Shown in pieces: positions 8,549 to 20,161 of a stretch of DNA of 64,000 nt. The translations under genes and the position numbers were made by a program. The DNA lies in NCBI GenBank assembly GCA_947652115.1, contig OX393565.1, positions 6,962,021 through 7,026,020 of the forward strand, given 5' to 3'. Source of the DNA: Blastomussa wellsi (taxonomy: Eukaryota; Cnidaria; Anthozoa; Scleractinia; Plerogyridae). The number at the start of each line of letters is the position of its first letter. The stretch's first letter is position 1. The notes beneath the pieces were generated by a model. It worked only from the letters and a program-made list of their open reading frames with translations, did no database searches and was not told the origin of the DNA.

Positions 8549-9898
8549 ACACTTTACTTTGCGCAAATTAAAGATTAAACAAAGGGTTTGGAAACCCTAG
8601 TACAAGTTTTAAATGATAAGTACTTTTTTTAGGTTCATTGCACAGATCTATGTATGGATAATATCTCCTGAAAATTTTAGAACCACAGTGTTTTTCATTA
8701 CAGAGTTATTGCTGTTGGTGTGATGGCTATAAAAACAGGGCTTAGTAGGCGTGGTCCCGTTTTGCACGCGGACGGCACCTTTTTTCCCCAGAAAGACATT
8801 TTGATGGATGAAAACATACGAAGCGGGAGAGGCGCGGGAAAAGTGAGAACGAAGGAACTGTTTGCGCATGCGACATGAACGAAACTTACCACGGGCTCAA
8901 AGGATATACATTATATATACATTTTAAAAATGTATGCATTTAATTCGATGCGTGTGTTGTGCGACATCTAAAATGAAGACGCGCTGTCGCAATTGTATCC
9001 GTCCAGCTAACCAGACGGATACAACGTCTTGGACGAATTCAATTCATCCGACAAATGTAATTCGATTTATACGTCGCGCAATCGTCGAATTAAATTACCA
9101 GCAAGTCCTTGAAATAAATTCGTACGAATTAAATTCTACGATTGTACGACGTATAAACAGGGCCTAAGTTTATTTTTGCAACGTGTGAACCCAGCTGATT
9201 AGTATGCAGCACGAGCTTTCTCTCTCGTTGCAGCTCCCTCAATGCAATTCGACTGAAGCCGACTATGGTAATGGCGGACAGTTTAAACAAGAAATCGTCG
9301 CGCCAAAAACGGACTTATTTTGAAAATCGAGGCGCAATAATTGGCATGGTGCATTCTTGACAAATGTAAAATCAGAATCGAAAAAGAACAAGAACAACAT
9401 TTTTTTCATCGAAGTAGCACTTTAAAAGCTTTGCACTTTAAAAGCTTTATATTGTAAACGATTTTCTGGATGTAACTGACTAATATTTAGAACATTTATA
9501 TATATCTTAATGTGAGAATAACTCTGTTCTTGGTTCGTACGAATGCTAAACAAGAAGTTCCGGTTTTCAAGGGGCCTGGCCTGGCCATTCTATTCAATTC
9601 AATATTAATTCACCACATATTTACATCACTTAATTAAAAAGAAATAACAAAACAAAAGATAAGATAAATAAGAGGTGAGGAGACCTCAAAAAACATCAGG
9701 GCTTATACTAAGAGGTCCCCACGCTCAGTTGTCAGTGAACCATCAAAGCGTAAACAACTGACAGACAACTCGCGCTTTTCCAAAGACATTTACGTTGCAG
9801 TATATTGTGTAAAACATTGTCTTTGCCTGATTGTATTTCGTAGATTTTATATCTGTATTAATTGCGTTCGACGAAAGGAGAAGGCATTATAAACCAGT
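8549..9898. other. Intergenic region without recognised genes
   Basis: 8640-8900 and 8935-9170 hold short open frames without family features. 9000-9165 is rich in CGTACGAATT-type partial palindromes and looks like repeat debris. 9720-9770 contains two short copies of CAACTGACA/GTTGTCAGTG-type sequence in opposite orientation. Nothing further is supported. Confidence 0.4.
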
Positions 9899-10183
9899 TT
9901 GAATCGAGATTTTGGTGGTGTAGGTACAGTCCGTTTTGGCGCCCCCGAACATTTTTTTTCAGGGGCAAATGACGTTATCTCTGTTGACCATGTGCTTGCG
10001 AAGCTCGAGTTTGACGTTCGCATGTTTCGTTTTGCGTCTTCGAGTTGCCTCTTCGTTTTGCTTCATTTGCTTCGTTCCCAGCTGGAACCGTATCAGGTAA
10101 GTTTTGTTCTTAATATATTAAATGAGAATAAGACTTAAATATGGCGTTTAGAAACCTTGTGGGTGAGATTTATCGATGCCTTC

Positions 10184-11242
10184 ATGTCAGCAAGTGAAAC
10201 TTCTAACCCAGAGATAACTTGCTACATACAGTCAGTGTCACCCATCAAAAATGCCTCATCAACTAAAAGAAAATACTTTGACTTTTCTTTACAAACAAGA
10301 GCTGAGCCATTGAGAGCACTGTGCTTCCTGTCAGACAAACAAGCAGAATTAAAAACACTGGAACAAGTCAAATCACCCGTCAAAATTCAAAACTACGACA
10401 CGCAGTATCAAGATGTCCTTATTACGAAACATACAAAGATTGTACCACTGGAAAAAGATAATATTGACTTTGCACACAGTCCAATGTTTAATGCTGATGG
10501 TCTTCTAGAAAATTTTTCCCCTCTACAGAAAGTAGCTGCCGAGCAAGTTGTCTCAGTCAAAGCGGAAGTCGTTCAAATGGGTGGATGTAAAACTATTCAA
10601 ACACAACGTTATGGAACCCTGAAGAAACAAGAGATCATCATAAGAGACAATACCTCTTCCACTAAAGTAGTTTTGTGGGAGGAATATTGTGACTGTCTTG
10701 AACTAAACAAAACTTACTTGTTCAACAACTTGCGAGTTAAAGTTACCAAATCTGAAAAATATTTAAATACAGCAAAAACGGAGAGGTTTACTTTTAAGGA
10801 AACTGAACCTTTTTCTCAAAAATTAATAGATGTAAATGCAGATTTGGCAAGCATGGAAGGATCGACAATCAACGGGAAGATTATTGGATTCCTTCAAATA
10901 ACTTCCTGCGTTTCCTGCATATCATGCAAGAAAAAAGTAGTTCCACACAAAGACAGTGAAGACCTTGGACAGTGCGAAGATTGTAAACTGATTCAAGTAA
11001 TTTCATCTTGTGGAACACAGTGGTATATGCGCATACTGGTACAATCCTCCACCAACCCACGTGAACAGCGCAAACTCACTCTTTTCCACCAACAGATTCA
11101 AGAACTTGTAGCTCACATGAACTTAAGTTTGGACTTGAACAGTGTCACTCAAACCGAGTTGACAGTTGCAATATTGAAGGCCAACAAAGTTCTAAACATA
11201 ACTTATGATTCGCTTTCAACCAAAGTACAAGTAATCAGTTAA
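10184..11242 (+). CDS. RPA-like OB-fold single-strand DNA-binding protein
   Basis: The first ATG (10184) opens 352 residues starting MSASETSNPEITCYIQSV. The sequence has the pattern of replication protein A large-subunit relatives. A first beta-rich segment (YFDFSLQTRAEPLRALCF) and a second OB-like segment (SVKAEVVQMGG to the KVVLWEEY region) are visible. A C-terminal zinc ribbon follows, with cysteine pairs in SCISCKKK and QCEDCK. Such proteins may bind single-stranded DNA; in cnidarians they also travel with Helitron-type elements, and no Helitron Rep/Hel sequence is seen here. The last codons and the stop are the first unit of a tandem array that continues downstream. An upstream CAG|GTAAGT at 10095-10100 suggests a 5' noncoding exon. 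Confidence 0.55.
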   Translation: MSASETSNPEITCYIQSVSPIKNASSTKRKYFDFSLQTRAEPLRALCFLSDKQAELKTLEQVKSPVKIQNYDTQYQDVLITKHTKIVPLEKDNIDFAHSPMFNADGLLENFSPLQKVAAEQVVSVKAEVVQMGGCKTIQTQRYGTLKKQEIIIRDNTSSTKVVLWEEYCDCLELNKTYLFNNLRVKVTKSEKYLNTAKTERFTFKETEPFSQKLIDVNADLASMEGSTINGKIIGFLQITSCVSCISCKKKVVPHKDSEDLGQCEDCKLIQVISSCGTQWYMRILVQSSTNPREQRKLTLFHQQIQELVAHMNLSLDLNSVTQTELTVAILKANKVLNITYDSLSTKVQVIS

Positions 11243-11925
11243 ACAAAACTACAGTTGCCCTTTGCCACTTTTACAGAATTAAATTCTGTTACAAATGAAC
11301 AACAACGTTATAAACATAACTTATGATTCATTTTTAAACAAAGTATAAGTAATCAGTTAAACAAAACTACAGTTGCCGTTTTACAGTTTTTCAGAATTAA
11401 ATTGTGTTACAAAACAACAACAAAGTTCAAAACATAACTTCTGATTCGCTTTCAAACAAAGTACAAGTAATCAGTTGAAACAGAACTACAGTTGCCGTTT
11501 TACAGTTTTTCAGAATTACATTGTGTTACAAAACAACAACAAAGTTATAAACATAACTTGTAATTCGCTTTCAAACAAAGTACAAGTAGTCAGTTGAAAC
11601 AGAACTCAGTATAACGCATGATGCACTGTTAAAACTGTAGTTGTCATTGTATGTTAACCAAAACTTTGTTCTGTTCTGTTAAAAACTTTGTCATAACCAA
11701 ATACCAGTTATTACTTAAGTAAACTTCTGTATTATAAGCTAAATTACTTTGCTAAAACCCACATTTTGAACCGTTTTTACATCACAGTTGTAGTTATACA
11801 CAGTTTCCGTTTTACAGTTTTTAAGAATTACATTGTGTTGCAAAACAACAACAAAGTTGTAAACATAACTTATGATTCGCTTTAAAACAAAATACAAGCA
11901 ATCAATTAAAACAGAACTATGGCGC
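11182..11925 (+). repeat. Tandem array of about 117-bp units grown from the RPA-like gene's 3' end
   Basis: Units containing AAACATAACTTATGATTCGC followed by ACAAGTAATCAGTT and CTACAGTTGCC recur near 11182, 11301, 11417, 11537 and, after a diverged stretch, 11850. The first unit covers the last 20 codons and TAA of the upstream gene. Confidence 0.85.
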
Positions 11926-13245
11926 ATGATACGCTGATAATTGTAGTTGTATTTTTTTCAGTGCGGGCCATACACATTTCTGTCTATATGGTGACGTCAT
12001 CAAAATGGCGTCCTGGTACAATTCTCAAGAAGTTATACCCGCCCCAAAATTTTGTCCCAGCATTTTTGTCTACGGTTGGTTGGTCCCTTAAGTCCCAGTT
12101 CCCCTGAAAGAGGACCGTCAGAGCTTCCATCCAAAGGAATCAGCAATGGCGTCGGTTGCAACGTGTCGAAGAATTTTGTATTCGAAGTCGAACTGTGGCA
12201 CCTAGATTGCGCTCAGAGAGGCTCACATTCTGCGAAGCAAAAGGAAATTTGAGGTAGGTAGCATTTTTTTTGCCAAAAAAGAAAAATACTCTGGTATTCT
12301 CTGGCAATTGGGCTTCAAATATGTCGAAGCAGAATTCAAGTGCACGGCGGTTTTGTTCGAGTGCACTGCATTTGAAGTGTGACACGCAGTATTGCCCTTC
12401 GCCGCCATATTGCTTGTTTAGATAGAGTAAGTCTTAAGAGCCTTTGCTATTCTAAAGATTCTGTTTTGCTCTTCTTTTCAGTTGGCGGATAGTCGTATTT
12501 TATTCGTTTTGGACCTTGGCATTTCGTCCTACATGCAATTTAAGAATTACAAGGGTGCCGTTTAGGAAGGTAGCGTTGGTTGTATCTAGATGACGTGCTG
12601 GCACACAAATAAAAAGTCGAGGTTAGTTAAGGTGGTTTATTGACCAGTTTTATGAAGACATGACATTGCAATAAGGCTTAACTGAAGACTCTTAAATATT
12701 TATTGTTTAGTCATAATTTTAGAATTACATGATTACAAAAGCTTTACGTACATATATTTTATTTTATGTCACACTACCATTCCTTGCATCAAAATCACAA
12801 GAATTCATTCCTTCTATCATTTGGCTATTGGTAGATTCCTTATAAAAGAAGTCCAGTTAGTGCTAGTTAAACTATTTTGTTGCTGATTTTCTTTTTTAAA
12901 TTTATTCCTTTTAGTTTGCAATCACCATATCTTTTTTTTTTTTATTTGTAAATTCCTCCAGAAATAAATTATTTTTATTGTAACTACAAGTTTGTTGTGT
13001 TGTTTATTAAATATCAACTCCAAAACCTTCCTCAGTCACTAATTTTTAAGGAGAGAAAAATTGGAGTGGTGTTCTCTGAAACATTTGCATGAAAAGCATC
13101 AAAACAGAATTCAAGTGCACCTTGTTGTTTTGTTTTTTAGTGTGACATTCAGATAAGTTGTTCATCAGCAACATTGTCTCTTCTAGTGTTTTCTGCTGCT
13201 TATCTACATTGTATTGACTTATTATTTTGGTCTCCTTTGCAGCTC
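11926..13245 (+). other. Upstream region of the zinc-finger gene with a possible 5' exon
   Basis: 12145-12253 begins with ATGGCGTCGG and ends at TTTGAG|GTAGGT, a plausible donor. The ATG there soon meets a stop, so if transcribed this is a 5' untranslated exon with a short upstream frame. The following sequence to the acceptor TTTGCAG at 13242 is AT-rich and would be intron. Confidence 0.35.
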
Positions 13246-15343
13246 ATGGATGGTCATTTGTCATTTTTAAGGACAGCTTGTCGACTCTGTGGAAAAGTCC
13301 TTTCAAGAAAGCCTGACTTTAGTGACAAAAGATTATTTAAGGATGAGTTATTGAGTCATTTTGAGATAAACATTGAGGAAGACGTGGAGCAAATTCATCC
13401 CGGTGGTATCTGTTATGGATGCAAACAATCGCTTTATCGAATTCGTGCTAATAAAGATCTACCAACCTCAAAACGAGCTTATTTGTGGACAAGTCACTGT
13501 GAAGGAAACTGTCCATGTACGAAGAAAGCCAGAGGGCGTCCTCCAAAAAGTGCTGAAGAAAAAATTACGACAAAAGAAAATGAAAGTGACACTGAGAGTG
13601 GTGAGGAAATTGAAACAGAAGAAGAGAAGAAGTCTTGTCGGGAATTCAGTGCACTAATTCAAAACATTCCATTGCTGGAGAGGGAGTTGGCCCTTGTATG
13701 TGCCAAGGAACTTGCTGACCAATTTAATCTTATTTTTTTGGACAGAGAGAATATTGAAACTTCCATTCAATGTTTGAACAGTCAAGATAAAATTAATCTG
13801 ACTTCAATAATTTTCCAGCTGGAGAAAGAAAATATCAAAAAGGATATTCCATCCTGTAGTCAAACCTACAAAAGTATACCTGTGCTCTTAAAAGTCACAC
13901 CTTGTGCATGGGTTCATGCCAGAAATTCCATTCTTGCTTCTGCTGTCAATGCACTTGCAAATGAAAAAACTCAACCTTTTCAGAAAGCTGTAAGTGTTGA
14001 TCAACTTTATTCTCTAGTGCAGCCCTCTTTCATTAGCCCCTTGATGTTTGCATCAAATTTACTTGCATACTCGGTCACACGTAGCAAGCTTGTCCTCAAT
14101 ATCTATGGGAAGTTCCATCCTGCTGGTGGTATCACAACTGCCAGAACATGGCTGAACAATTTGACAATGGATGTCCCTCAAGTTCCTGCTGGTGATATTC
14201 TAGTTGCTATTGACAATGATCAAGTTCTCATAAAAAAGTGGACTGTCAGAAAAGATAACCGAGCACAGATTAGTGTTCTAACCAGTGTCTGTGTGGCTCC
14301 AGTTCATCCAGATGGAACTTTGCAGTGGGATCCAACTCTTTCTCCAGGGTAAGTCAAAGAATATGTGATCAGTCTGAGTACTTATTACTTTTGCTACATT
14401 TTTGTAATATGCATTAATTATTTGCAGTTAAAAGCTGCAAGCTGTAAAAGCTACACTGTACATTGATGGCTAACAACAGAGTTAGGAAATGCTGGCTCTA
14501 TCCTCAGCACCTAATAGTAATTAGTATATTCTCAGTTCCGACTATTGCATTTCTAGCTTTTTGATTGGCTAAAAAACTCCGACTATGAGCCAATAGTCGG
14601 AGTTTTACCTCATATGGAAAATAGTACGCCAAAGTTTTTATTTTACGCTTTGTAAAATTGTGGAAATAAAAATCAGCGGCAAAACCCGGTTTGAGAATCT
14701 ACTAAAACAATTATTCCTTTCGCCCTTGTTGGATGTGAAGTGATTATAACCACTTTATCACTTCATATCCAACGCGGGCTCATGGAATAATTGTTATTTA
14801 GGTGGCGAGGAACTAAATGAATGACTTTAAAGGGGCACTGTTACAGGATTTTCGCGTCATTTTACAATGCCGAAATATGTTCCTGCATCAATGGAAACCC
14901 AAAAATAATGATGCAGTTTTGTTAGCTAGGATGTTATCACTACTCCAAAACCATTTATTGCTGCCTGTTACTTAGCATGGCAAGGATGGAAATGGATTGA
15001 AATTTGAAAACACTTGCCAGTTTTTTTTCACATTCTAGAGGCTTTCCTTGAAAATATTGCCAGAAATTCATTATGGTTTGCTCTCCGAGCCACCATTTGT
15101 TTGATACATGTATGTTTCCGTTAGACCATTTGACCATTTTGGGGACGAGTAAAGGTACCAGGTAGAGATTTCAGCAACGAATGAAGCTAAAAACAGCAAA
15201 ACTCCTTTGACAGTGCTCCTTTAAGTATCAAATGACCAGGGTTGCCACTGGTGAGGAAATGGTTAGGGAAAAAAAAAATTTCCAAAAGTTACATTTAACA
15301 TGGTTCTTGGTCTTAACCCTTTCACCACCAGGAGTCTCCCTTG

Positions 15344-15389
<46 letters not shown>

Positions 15390-17341
15390 GCCACTGGTGG
15401 TGAAAGGGTTAATGGGATACAGTTAATTCTGGTAATAACAGTCATGTGTTGGAGCTGAGGGAGGGCCGGAGTGTACTTTCCACTGATATGCACATGTGCA
15501 AGTACCTAAATTACTTAGCAGAAAGGCTATAAGCTCTGAATGATATTGTTATACATGGAAATCTCTTGAAAGGTTAGATGTGGCAAAGAATACTTCTCAT
15601 CATAGCAACATGTTCAAAGTAGACAATAATAAATTTATATTTGTTTTAGTTTATGGTCTAAAAGAAGTGAACTTGGAAAGAAAAGTGAAGAGGATAAGGT
15701 AAAGCTTTTGGACATGTGCTCAGCCACAGAGGCCAACAAGGAATTGATTCGCCATGAGGTAAGGGCTGACAGATGACTAAACCTAGGTAAAGTACTGCTC
15801 GTTTCTACCTTAGATACAGTCAATCAATTGGCTAGCAAGCTATATGAAAAAAAAAAGAAGTTTTTGTTTTAGCTATCTGTAGAGCATGTAGCCATTTTTC
15901 AGGAACTCAGATTTTGTTATTTATCGTGAGAATTGTGGCTGGTTTTGTAACATGCACTGCTTTTGCATTGGTGTTGGATTTAACTTTAATAACTAGGAAT
16001 ACATAAAAGTAATTTAAATTACTGTGCTTTAGCATTTATGTGCTTGGTGTAAATACCTTGCTCATGCCACTTTCTCAACCAATTGCAACACATTGTAATA
16101 ATTTTGGAAATTAATTAACATTGATAAGATGCTGCTATTCCCTTATTTTTTCAGAACAAAAAGATGATCCATGAACTTCTTCATGATTTGCTAAAGGAGC
16201 AAACTAAAGTCAACAGTGAGTGGAAAGATGACATTGACCTGCGTGTAGATGACATAAAAGCCAATGAAGGGAGACGTGTTTGCCCTGTCTGCCAAACATC
16301 AATGGAACGAACAAAGAGAAAATGCATCAATCCGGAGTGCAGGGTCAGCCTTAAAGCTGCTGGAAAGCAAGTTCAGGGAAGCGACATTTTGGGTACTGCA
16401 CTGATAGCCCCTGTTCGTTGTTATCAGCGACGGGTGAGAGAGACCCAGTTTGGATTCGCCATCGATGAAAATGAGGAGGGGCAAACTTTTGTGAAAGAGA
16501 AGTTGTCAGAGTGCCATGATGAATTTCAGCATGTCCCTTCCAACCATCCTGACCTCCCTGTTAAGGTTGTAGCAGGTGACCCAATCTTTGTGAATCCAAA
16601 TTCATCAGATGCCTTGAAGGAAGTGTTGCGACGAGTTGGCAAGGCATCCAATGTGAAGCGGTACAACCCACGTGATCCTCAAGCTCGCGAGTGGCTCAAC
16701 ATCACAATGGATGGATTGCCTTACCTGGTGTGCAGGGGAGTTATTGAAGATGTTCTGCTTTGTTCCGAATGCGGGGAGGAGGTTGAGACGGCGAGTGTTA
16801 GTGAGCATTGTATCAAAAGCCATCAGGGTCAGCAGTGTAGTACTGTGCAAGAATTTGACTGGGTTGTGCTCCGCATTGGCAAGCTTCATTTGGAAATGAA
16901 CATGGCACGTCATTTTATTGACTTGAACTGGGACATATTTCTGTCCAAACTTGCTAGTGAGTTAGGATTTGTTTCGGAGAATGCCCAGAAATATATGCGG
17001 AAGGGTTCTGATCATCACAAGACGATGTCTGTGTTGAGAGTAGCACACATTGGATTGTGGAAAGAAATGTTAATCCCTTACATAAGGGATAGGCTTACAT
17101 CAGGCTCAGAAATTTCTGTCACTGATTACTTGTACAGTTGGATGCATGAATTTGGTTGGAAGAGTGCCACCTACAGCTACATCTTTGGAATGACATGAAC
17201 CTATCTCATGGCTCTCATGGTGTTCCGTATGGGTGTGAGAAGGAACAACAGTTCCTATATAAGAGCAGGGCAGTTGTCATTTGCACCTTTATTCCATAGA
17301 AGTAGCTCATCAAAATATGCATTGATAGATCTACATGACAG
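13246..17341 (+). CDS. Spliced zinc-finger gene of unknown function with an in-frame TGA
   Basis: Exons: 13243-14348 (ATG 13246), 15650-15758 and 16155-17341. Junctions CCAGG|GTAAGT, TTTTAG|T, GAG|GTAAGG and TTTCAG|AAC keep phase. The N-terminus has a cysteine pair module (ACRLCGK ... GICYGCKQSLYRIR), then an AT-hook-like RGRPPKS and acidic linker. Exon 3 has CPVCQTSMERTKRKC and a C-x2-C..H finger (LLCSECGEE ... SEHCIKSH), followed by LRIGKLHLEMNMARHF. The family is, as far as I can tell, expanded in cnidarians; a transposase origin is possible but unproved. A TGA at 17196-17198 interrupts exon 3, yet the same frame stays open for 47 further codons to a good donor, ACAG|GTGAGT. Later exons were not found; a Penelope remnant lies beyond. 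Confidence 0.65.
14573..14606. repeat. Perfect 14-bp-arm hairpin in intron 1
   Basis: AAAACTCCGACTAT and its exact reverse complement flank the 6-base loop GAGCCA. A second, imperfect foldback follows at about 14706-14795 (TTGGATGTGAAGTGAT against ATCACTTCATATCCAA). Both look like remnants of short inverted-repeat transposons. Confidence 0.7.
15317..15408. mobile_element. 92-bp TTAA-flanked MITE (piggyBac-like)
   Basis: Perfect 15-bp terminal inverted repeats (CCCTTTCACCACCAG / CTGGTGGTGAAAGGG) are flanked on both sides by TTAA (15313-15316 and 15409-15412). TTAA duplication is characteristic of piggyBac and a few other superfamilies. It lies in intron 1 of the zinc-finger gene. Confidence 0.82.
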
Positions 17342-17797
17342 GTGAGTGAAATTAAATTAAAAATAGCACAGGTCTTCAAAGCCACGTGGGTGAAAAGGTG
17401 TCTTGAAATAAACAGTCAAATGTTGGCCAAAAATTTTAGATTTCTGTTGTTAAGTGTGACAAACAAAACAAAACCAATAATTTTCGAGAAAAATGCATTG
17501 CTGTCACTTGCAACTACTTGTTCACGTGTGTGACAAAATCTAGCAACCCATTTTACTTGAATGTACATGTAGATTATACCGTAGCAGTGCACTTTTTTAC
17601 GAATCATAACTGCAGAAATTCTTACGTGATATGGAACCACAGCTATTTGACAATGTTATGACAAAAATCATGATCAATAACAGGACAGACGCTTCAAAAA
17701 CTGGCATCAATTTGCTAATTTCAGTAATTTGTACCTAATAGTCATAAACTTAAGTTAGTACATGTAAAATTTGGAACATTACATGTATTGCCTTTAA

Positions 17798-18376
17798 TTG
17801 CTCCAGGGGGATCTATTTCTCCACACTTTCGAGTACGACTTCATGCTAAAAACTATGAAACAAGACATGTCAAAGGCCGCAACATTCAGCAATACCTTTC
17901 GCTATATCGACGATTTATTCATCGTCAACAATGCGAATTTTGGAAATTGTATCCACGAAATTTACCCGTCAGAAATGGAACTGAAAAACACTACCGTGGC
18001 TTCAAATGAAGTGTGTTATCTTGGCATTAAGATCATTCAGGGAGATGACAACACACCTTGTCGTATAAGTGTCTACGACAAGAGAGATGACTTCTCATTC
18101 CGGATTGTAAACTTTCCTCATATGGACAGCAACATCCCAGCCAATCCGGCCTATGGTGTTTACATATCGCAATTGGTGCGATATGCTAGAATTTGCTCAT
18201 CCAAATTGGACTTTATAGACAGGCTTCGTAGTCTTTCTTCACGTCTTCATCACCAAGGCTTCAACACTACTGCGCTTCTCAAATTGTTTAACAAATTCTT
18301 CAAACGCCACGGTGAAATCATTCGCGTTAAATATGACATTACACTTCGGGAATTGAGATCAGCGGTTTGTGATTGA
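17798..18376 (+). pseudogene. Penelope-like reverse transcriptase, C-terminal fragment
   Basis: The frame shows TFRYIDDLFIVNN, the RT active-site motif with YIDD. It continues with EVCYLGIKI, YDKRDDFSFRIVNFPHM, AYGVYISQLVRYAR and a thumb-like RLHHQGF segment, and it ends at TGA 18376. The fingers and palm motifs before YIDD are missing, so the copy is 5'-truncated. The pattern matches endonuclease-poor Penelope-type RTs common in cnidarian genomes. The duplicated and inverted 3' sequence that follows (18338-19143) is a typical Penelope arrangement and supports the call. Confidence 0.7.
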
Positions 18377-19259
18377 GAACCAACAACGTATCCTTTGCTT
18401 GTTTGTAATTGTTACGTCGTCTTTGTGACTCTAATTCATTTATACGCGCTGCTTCCGGGTCCTTCATTTGGATTTGAAGGCGCGCGCGCGTATTTTCGTA
18501 TGTGGTGCGCGTGTTTGGTTTATTTAGTTGACGTGTATGCTTAGTTCGCAATTTAACGGTTTAATTTATTTTTCGTTGTTTTCCTTATTACCTTTTTATT
18601 GTCAGTAATTGTGCTCACATCGTGGGTGGCTCCACCTGAAATGTTCTGCAATTGGTATAGGATTTAATGGAGCCGAAACCAATTGTGGAATTACAACCAT
18701 TTTAGGCATCCTACATTGAGATTGTGGTCTGTCGCCTTTGAATTATCAGCTTACATCTTTGCTATAGGGCATCCATGTTATGATCAATTGACAGCTGTCA
18801 AATCGATGTATCCGCTGACCAGTATCACATGACCATATCACGGGCTCAAATTAGGACTCATCGAGGTCATGTGTTTTTTGAAGTTGACCGCTGCCCAGGT
18901 ATGTAATATCATTGGATTGCGGGCTCAGGTTGGACTGGCATATCATTACACATATCATTATGACATTACACTTCAGGAATTGAGATCAGCGGTTTGTGCT
19001 TGAGAACCAACAACGTATCCTTTGCTTGTTTGTAATTGTTACTTCGTCTTTGTAACTCTAATTCATTTATACGCGCTGCTTCCGGGTGATTGTAACAATT
19101 ACAAACAAGCAAAAGATACCTTGTTGGTTCTCAATCACAAGCCGAAACCAATTGTGGAATTACAAGCATTTTAGGCATCCTTCTGATGAACGGTTATGGC
19201 AATTAGATGTTTATTACAGGAGCCAACATTGAGATTGTGGTCTGTCGCCTTTGAATTGG
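18338..19259 (+). repeat. Penelope 3' region: direct repeat, inverted copy and shared terminal module
   Basis: About 118 bases from 18338 (GACATTACACTTCGGGAATT) recur at 18961 with few changes. A reverse-complement copy of about 50 bases follows at 19089-19143, forming a hairpin with 18990-19045. A module starting GCCGAAACCAATTGTGGAAT occurs at 18671, 19141 and again far away at 39750. Confidence 0.8.
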
Positions 19260-19855
19260 ATCGTGGGCTCAAGTCCAAATCGTTTTCCTTGGGTTCACGT
19301 TCGGGTCGGATTTAATCATTTTTCACGGTCGTTCCCCGGCGGAAAATTGGAGCTGATTTTTAATAGTGGAGCTCCATCACGAAAAAAGCAAACGGAGAGT
19401 GGCAAAGATCAACGAGTTTTAGTAAGAAAGGACCCGATAAAACAGGCAAAGAAGCAGCGAGGTTACAGACGTACAGCGAAGAAAGAGCTGAGCAGGAAAA
19501 CGCCAGACAAAGGAAAGCACTGTCAAAGAATGCATCAAGTAAGAGGGAAAGAAAGGTGCCGATAAAACAGCCAAATAAATGGCGAAGAACATGAGGAAGG
19601 AGAGCAAGTCGACCAAGGGATGCTGTAGTACGGAAGACATCATTTGCTATTTTCGGCATAGTACTCAAACGTACTGTAAACATTACTGCCATGTGGTGAG
19701 TGTCAAAAGATACCGGCGGCTCGGGGCTTAAGTTCATCGTATGGAATAGGAAAGAATCGTCTATTCTGCCAGCTGTGAAGTTCTTCGAAACTTGACAATG
19801 ATGTTTAACGAAATAATGAAACGTGTTCTGAGAAGAAATGAAAATATACTGTTGT
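19260..19855. other. Stretch before the LTR element without a recognised gene
   Basis: A lysine/arginine-rich open frame (19360-19565) is present but has no recognisable motif or codon-level support. Confidence 0.35.
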
Positions 19856-20001
19856 TGTCATGTTATGTCACGTTACTGTTTTGCGTTACTCGCATTTGAT
19901 TGTTATGTAATCCAACATTCCCGGATGACCGCGTGCTTGAACGTGGGCAATAAATTGTGTGTTCAACATGGACGCTTCGCCTGTTTTGCTGTCTCATAAC
20001 A
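19856..20001 (+). repeat. 5' LTR
   Basis: 146 bp with TGT...ACA ends. An AATAAA at about 19948 is the likely polyadenylation signal. Confidence 0.95.
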
Positions 20002-20016
20002 TGGTGTCAGAACCGG
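20002..20016 (+). promoter_or_regulatory. Primer-binding site, tRNA-Leu type
   Basis: TGGTGTCAGAACCGG begins at the first base after the LTR. TGGTGTCAGAA is the complement of the conserved tRNA-Leu 3' end including CCA. Confidence 0.75.
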
Positions 20017-20161
20017 TCTGAAATCCCGCCTCCAATCCCAAAGTCGGACCATTTATCGGCGAACACGGTACTCCTATCCAAACAGCTGAATTTGACTACT
20101 TTGGGCTTAACGGATCGGACCACACGCACTCTAACTTCAGCATTACCTTCCCGCTCGCACG

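Noticed and set aside
17196..17198. Selenocysteine readthrough at the in-frame TGA
   Set aside because: No SECIS element could be recognised and the family is not a known selenoprotein; a nonsense mutation is simpler.
19360..19565. Basic open frame before the LTR element
   Set aside because: No motif, no splice support and no neighbour that explains it; composition alone is not evidence.
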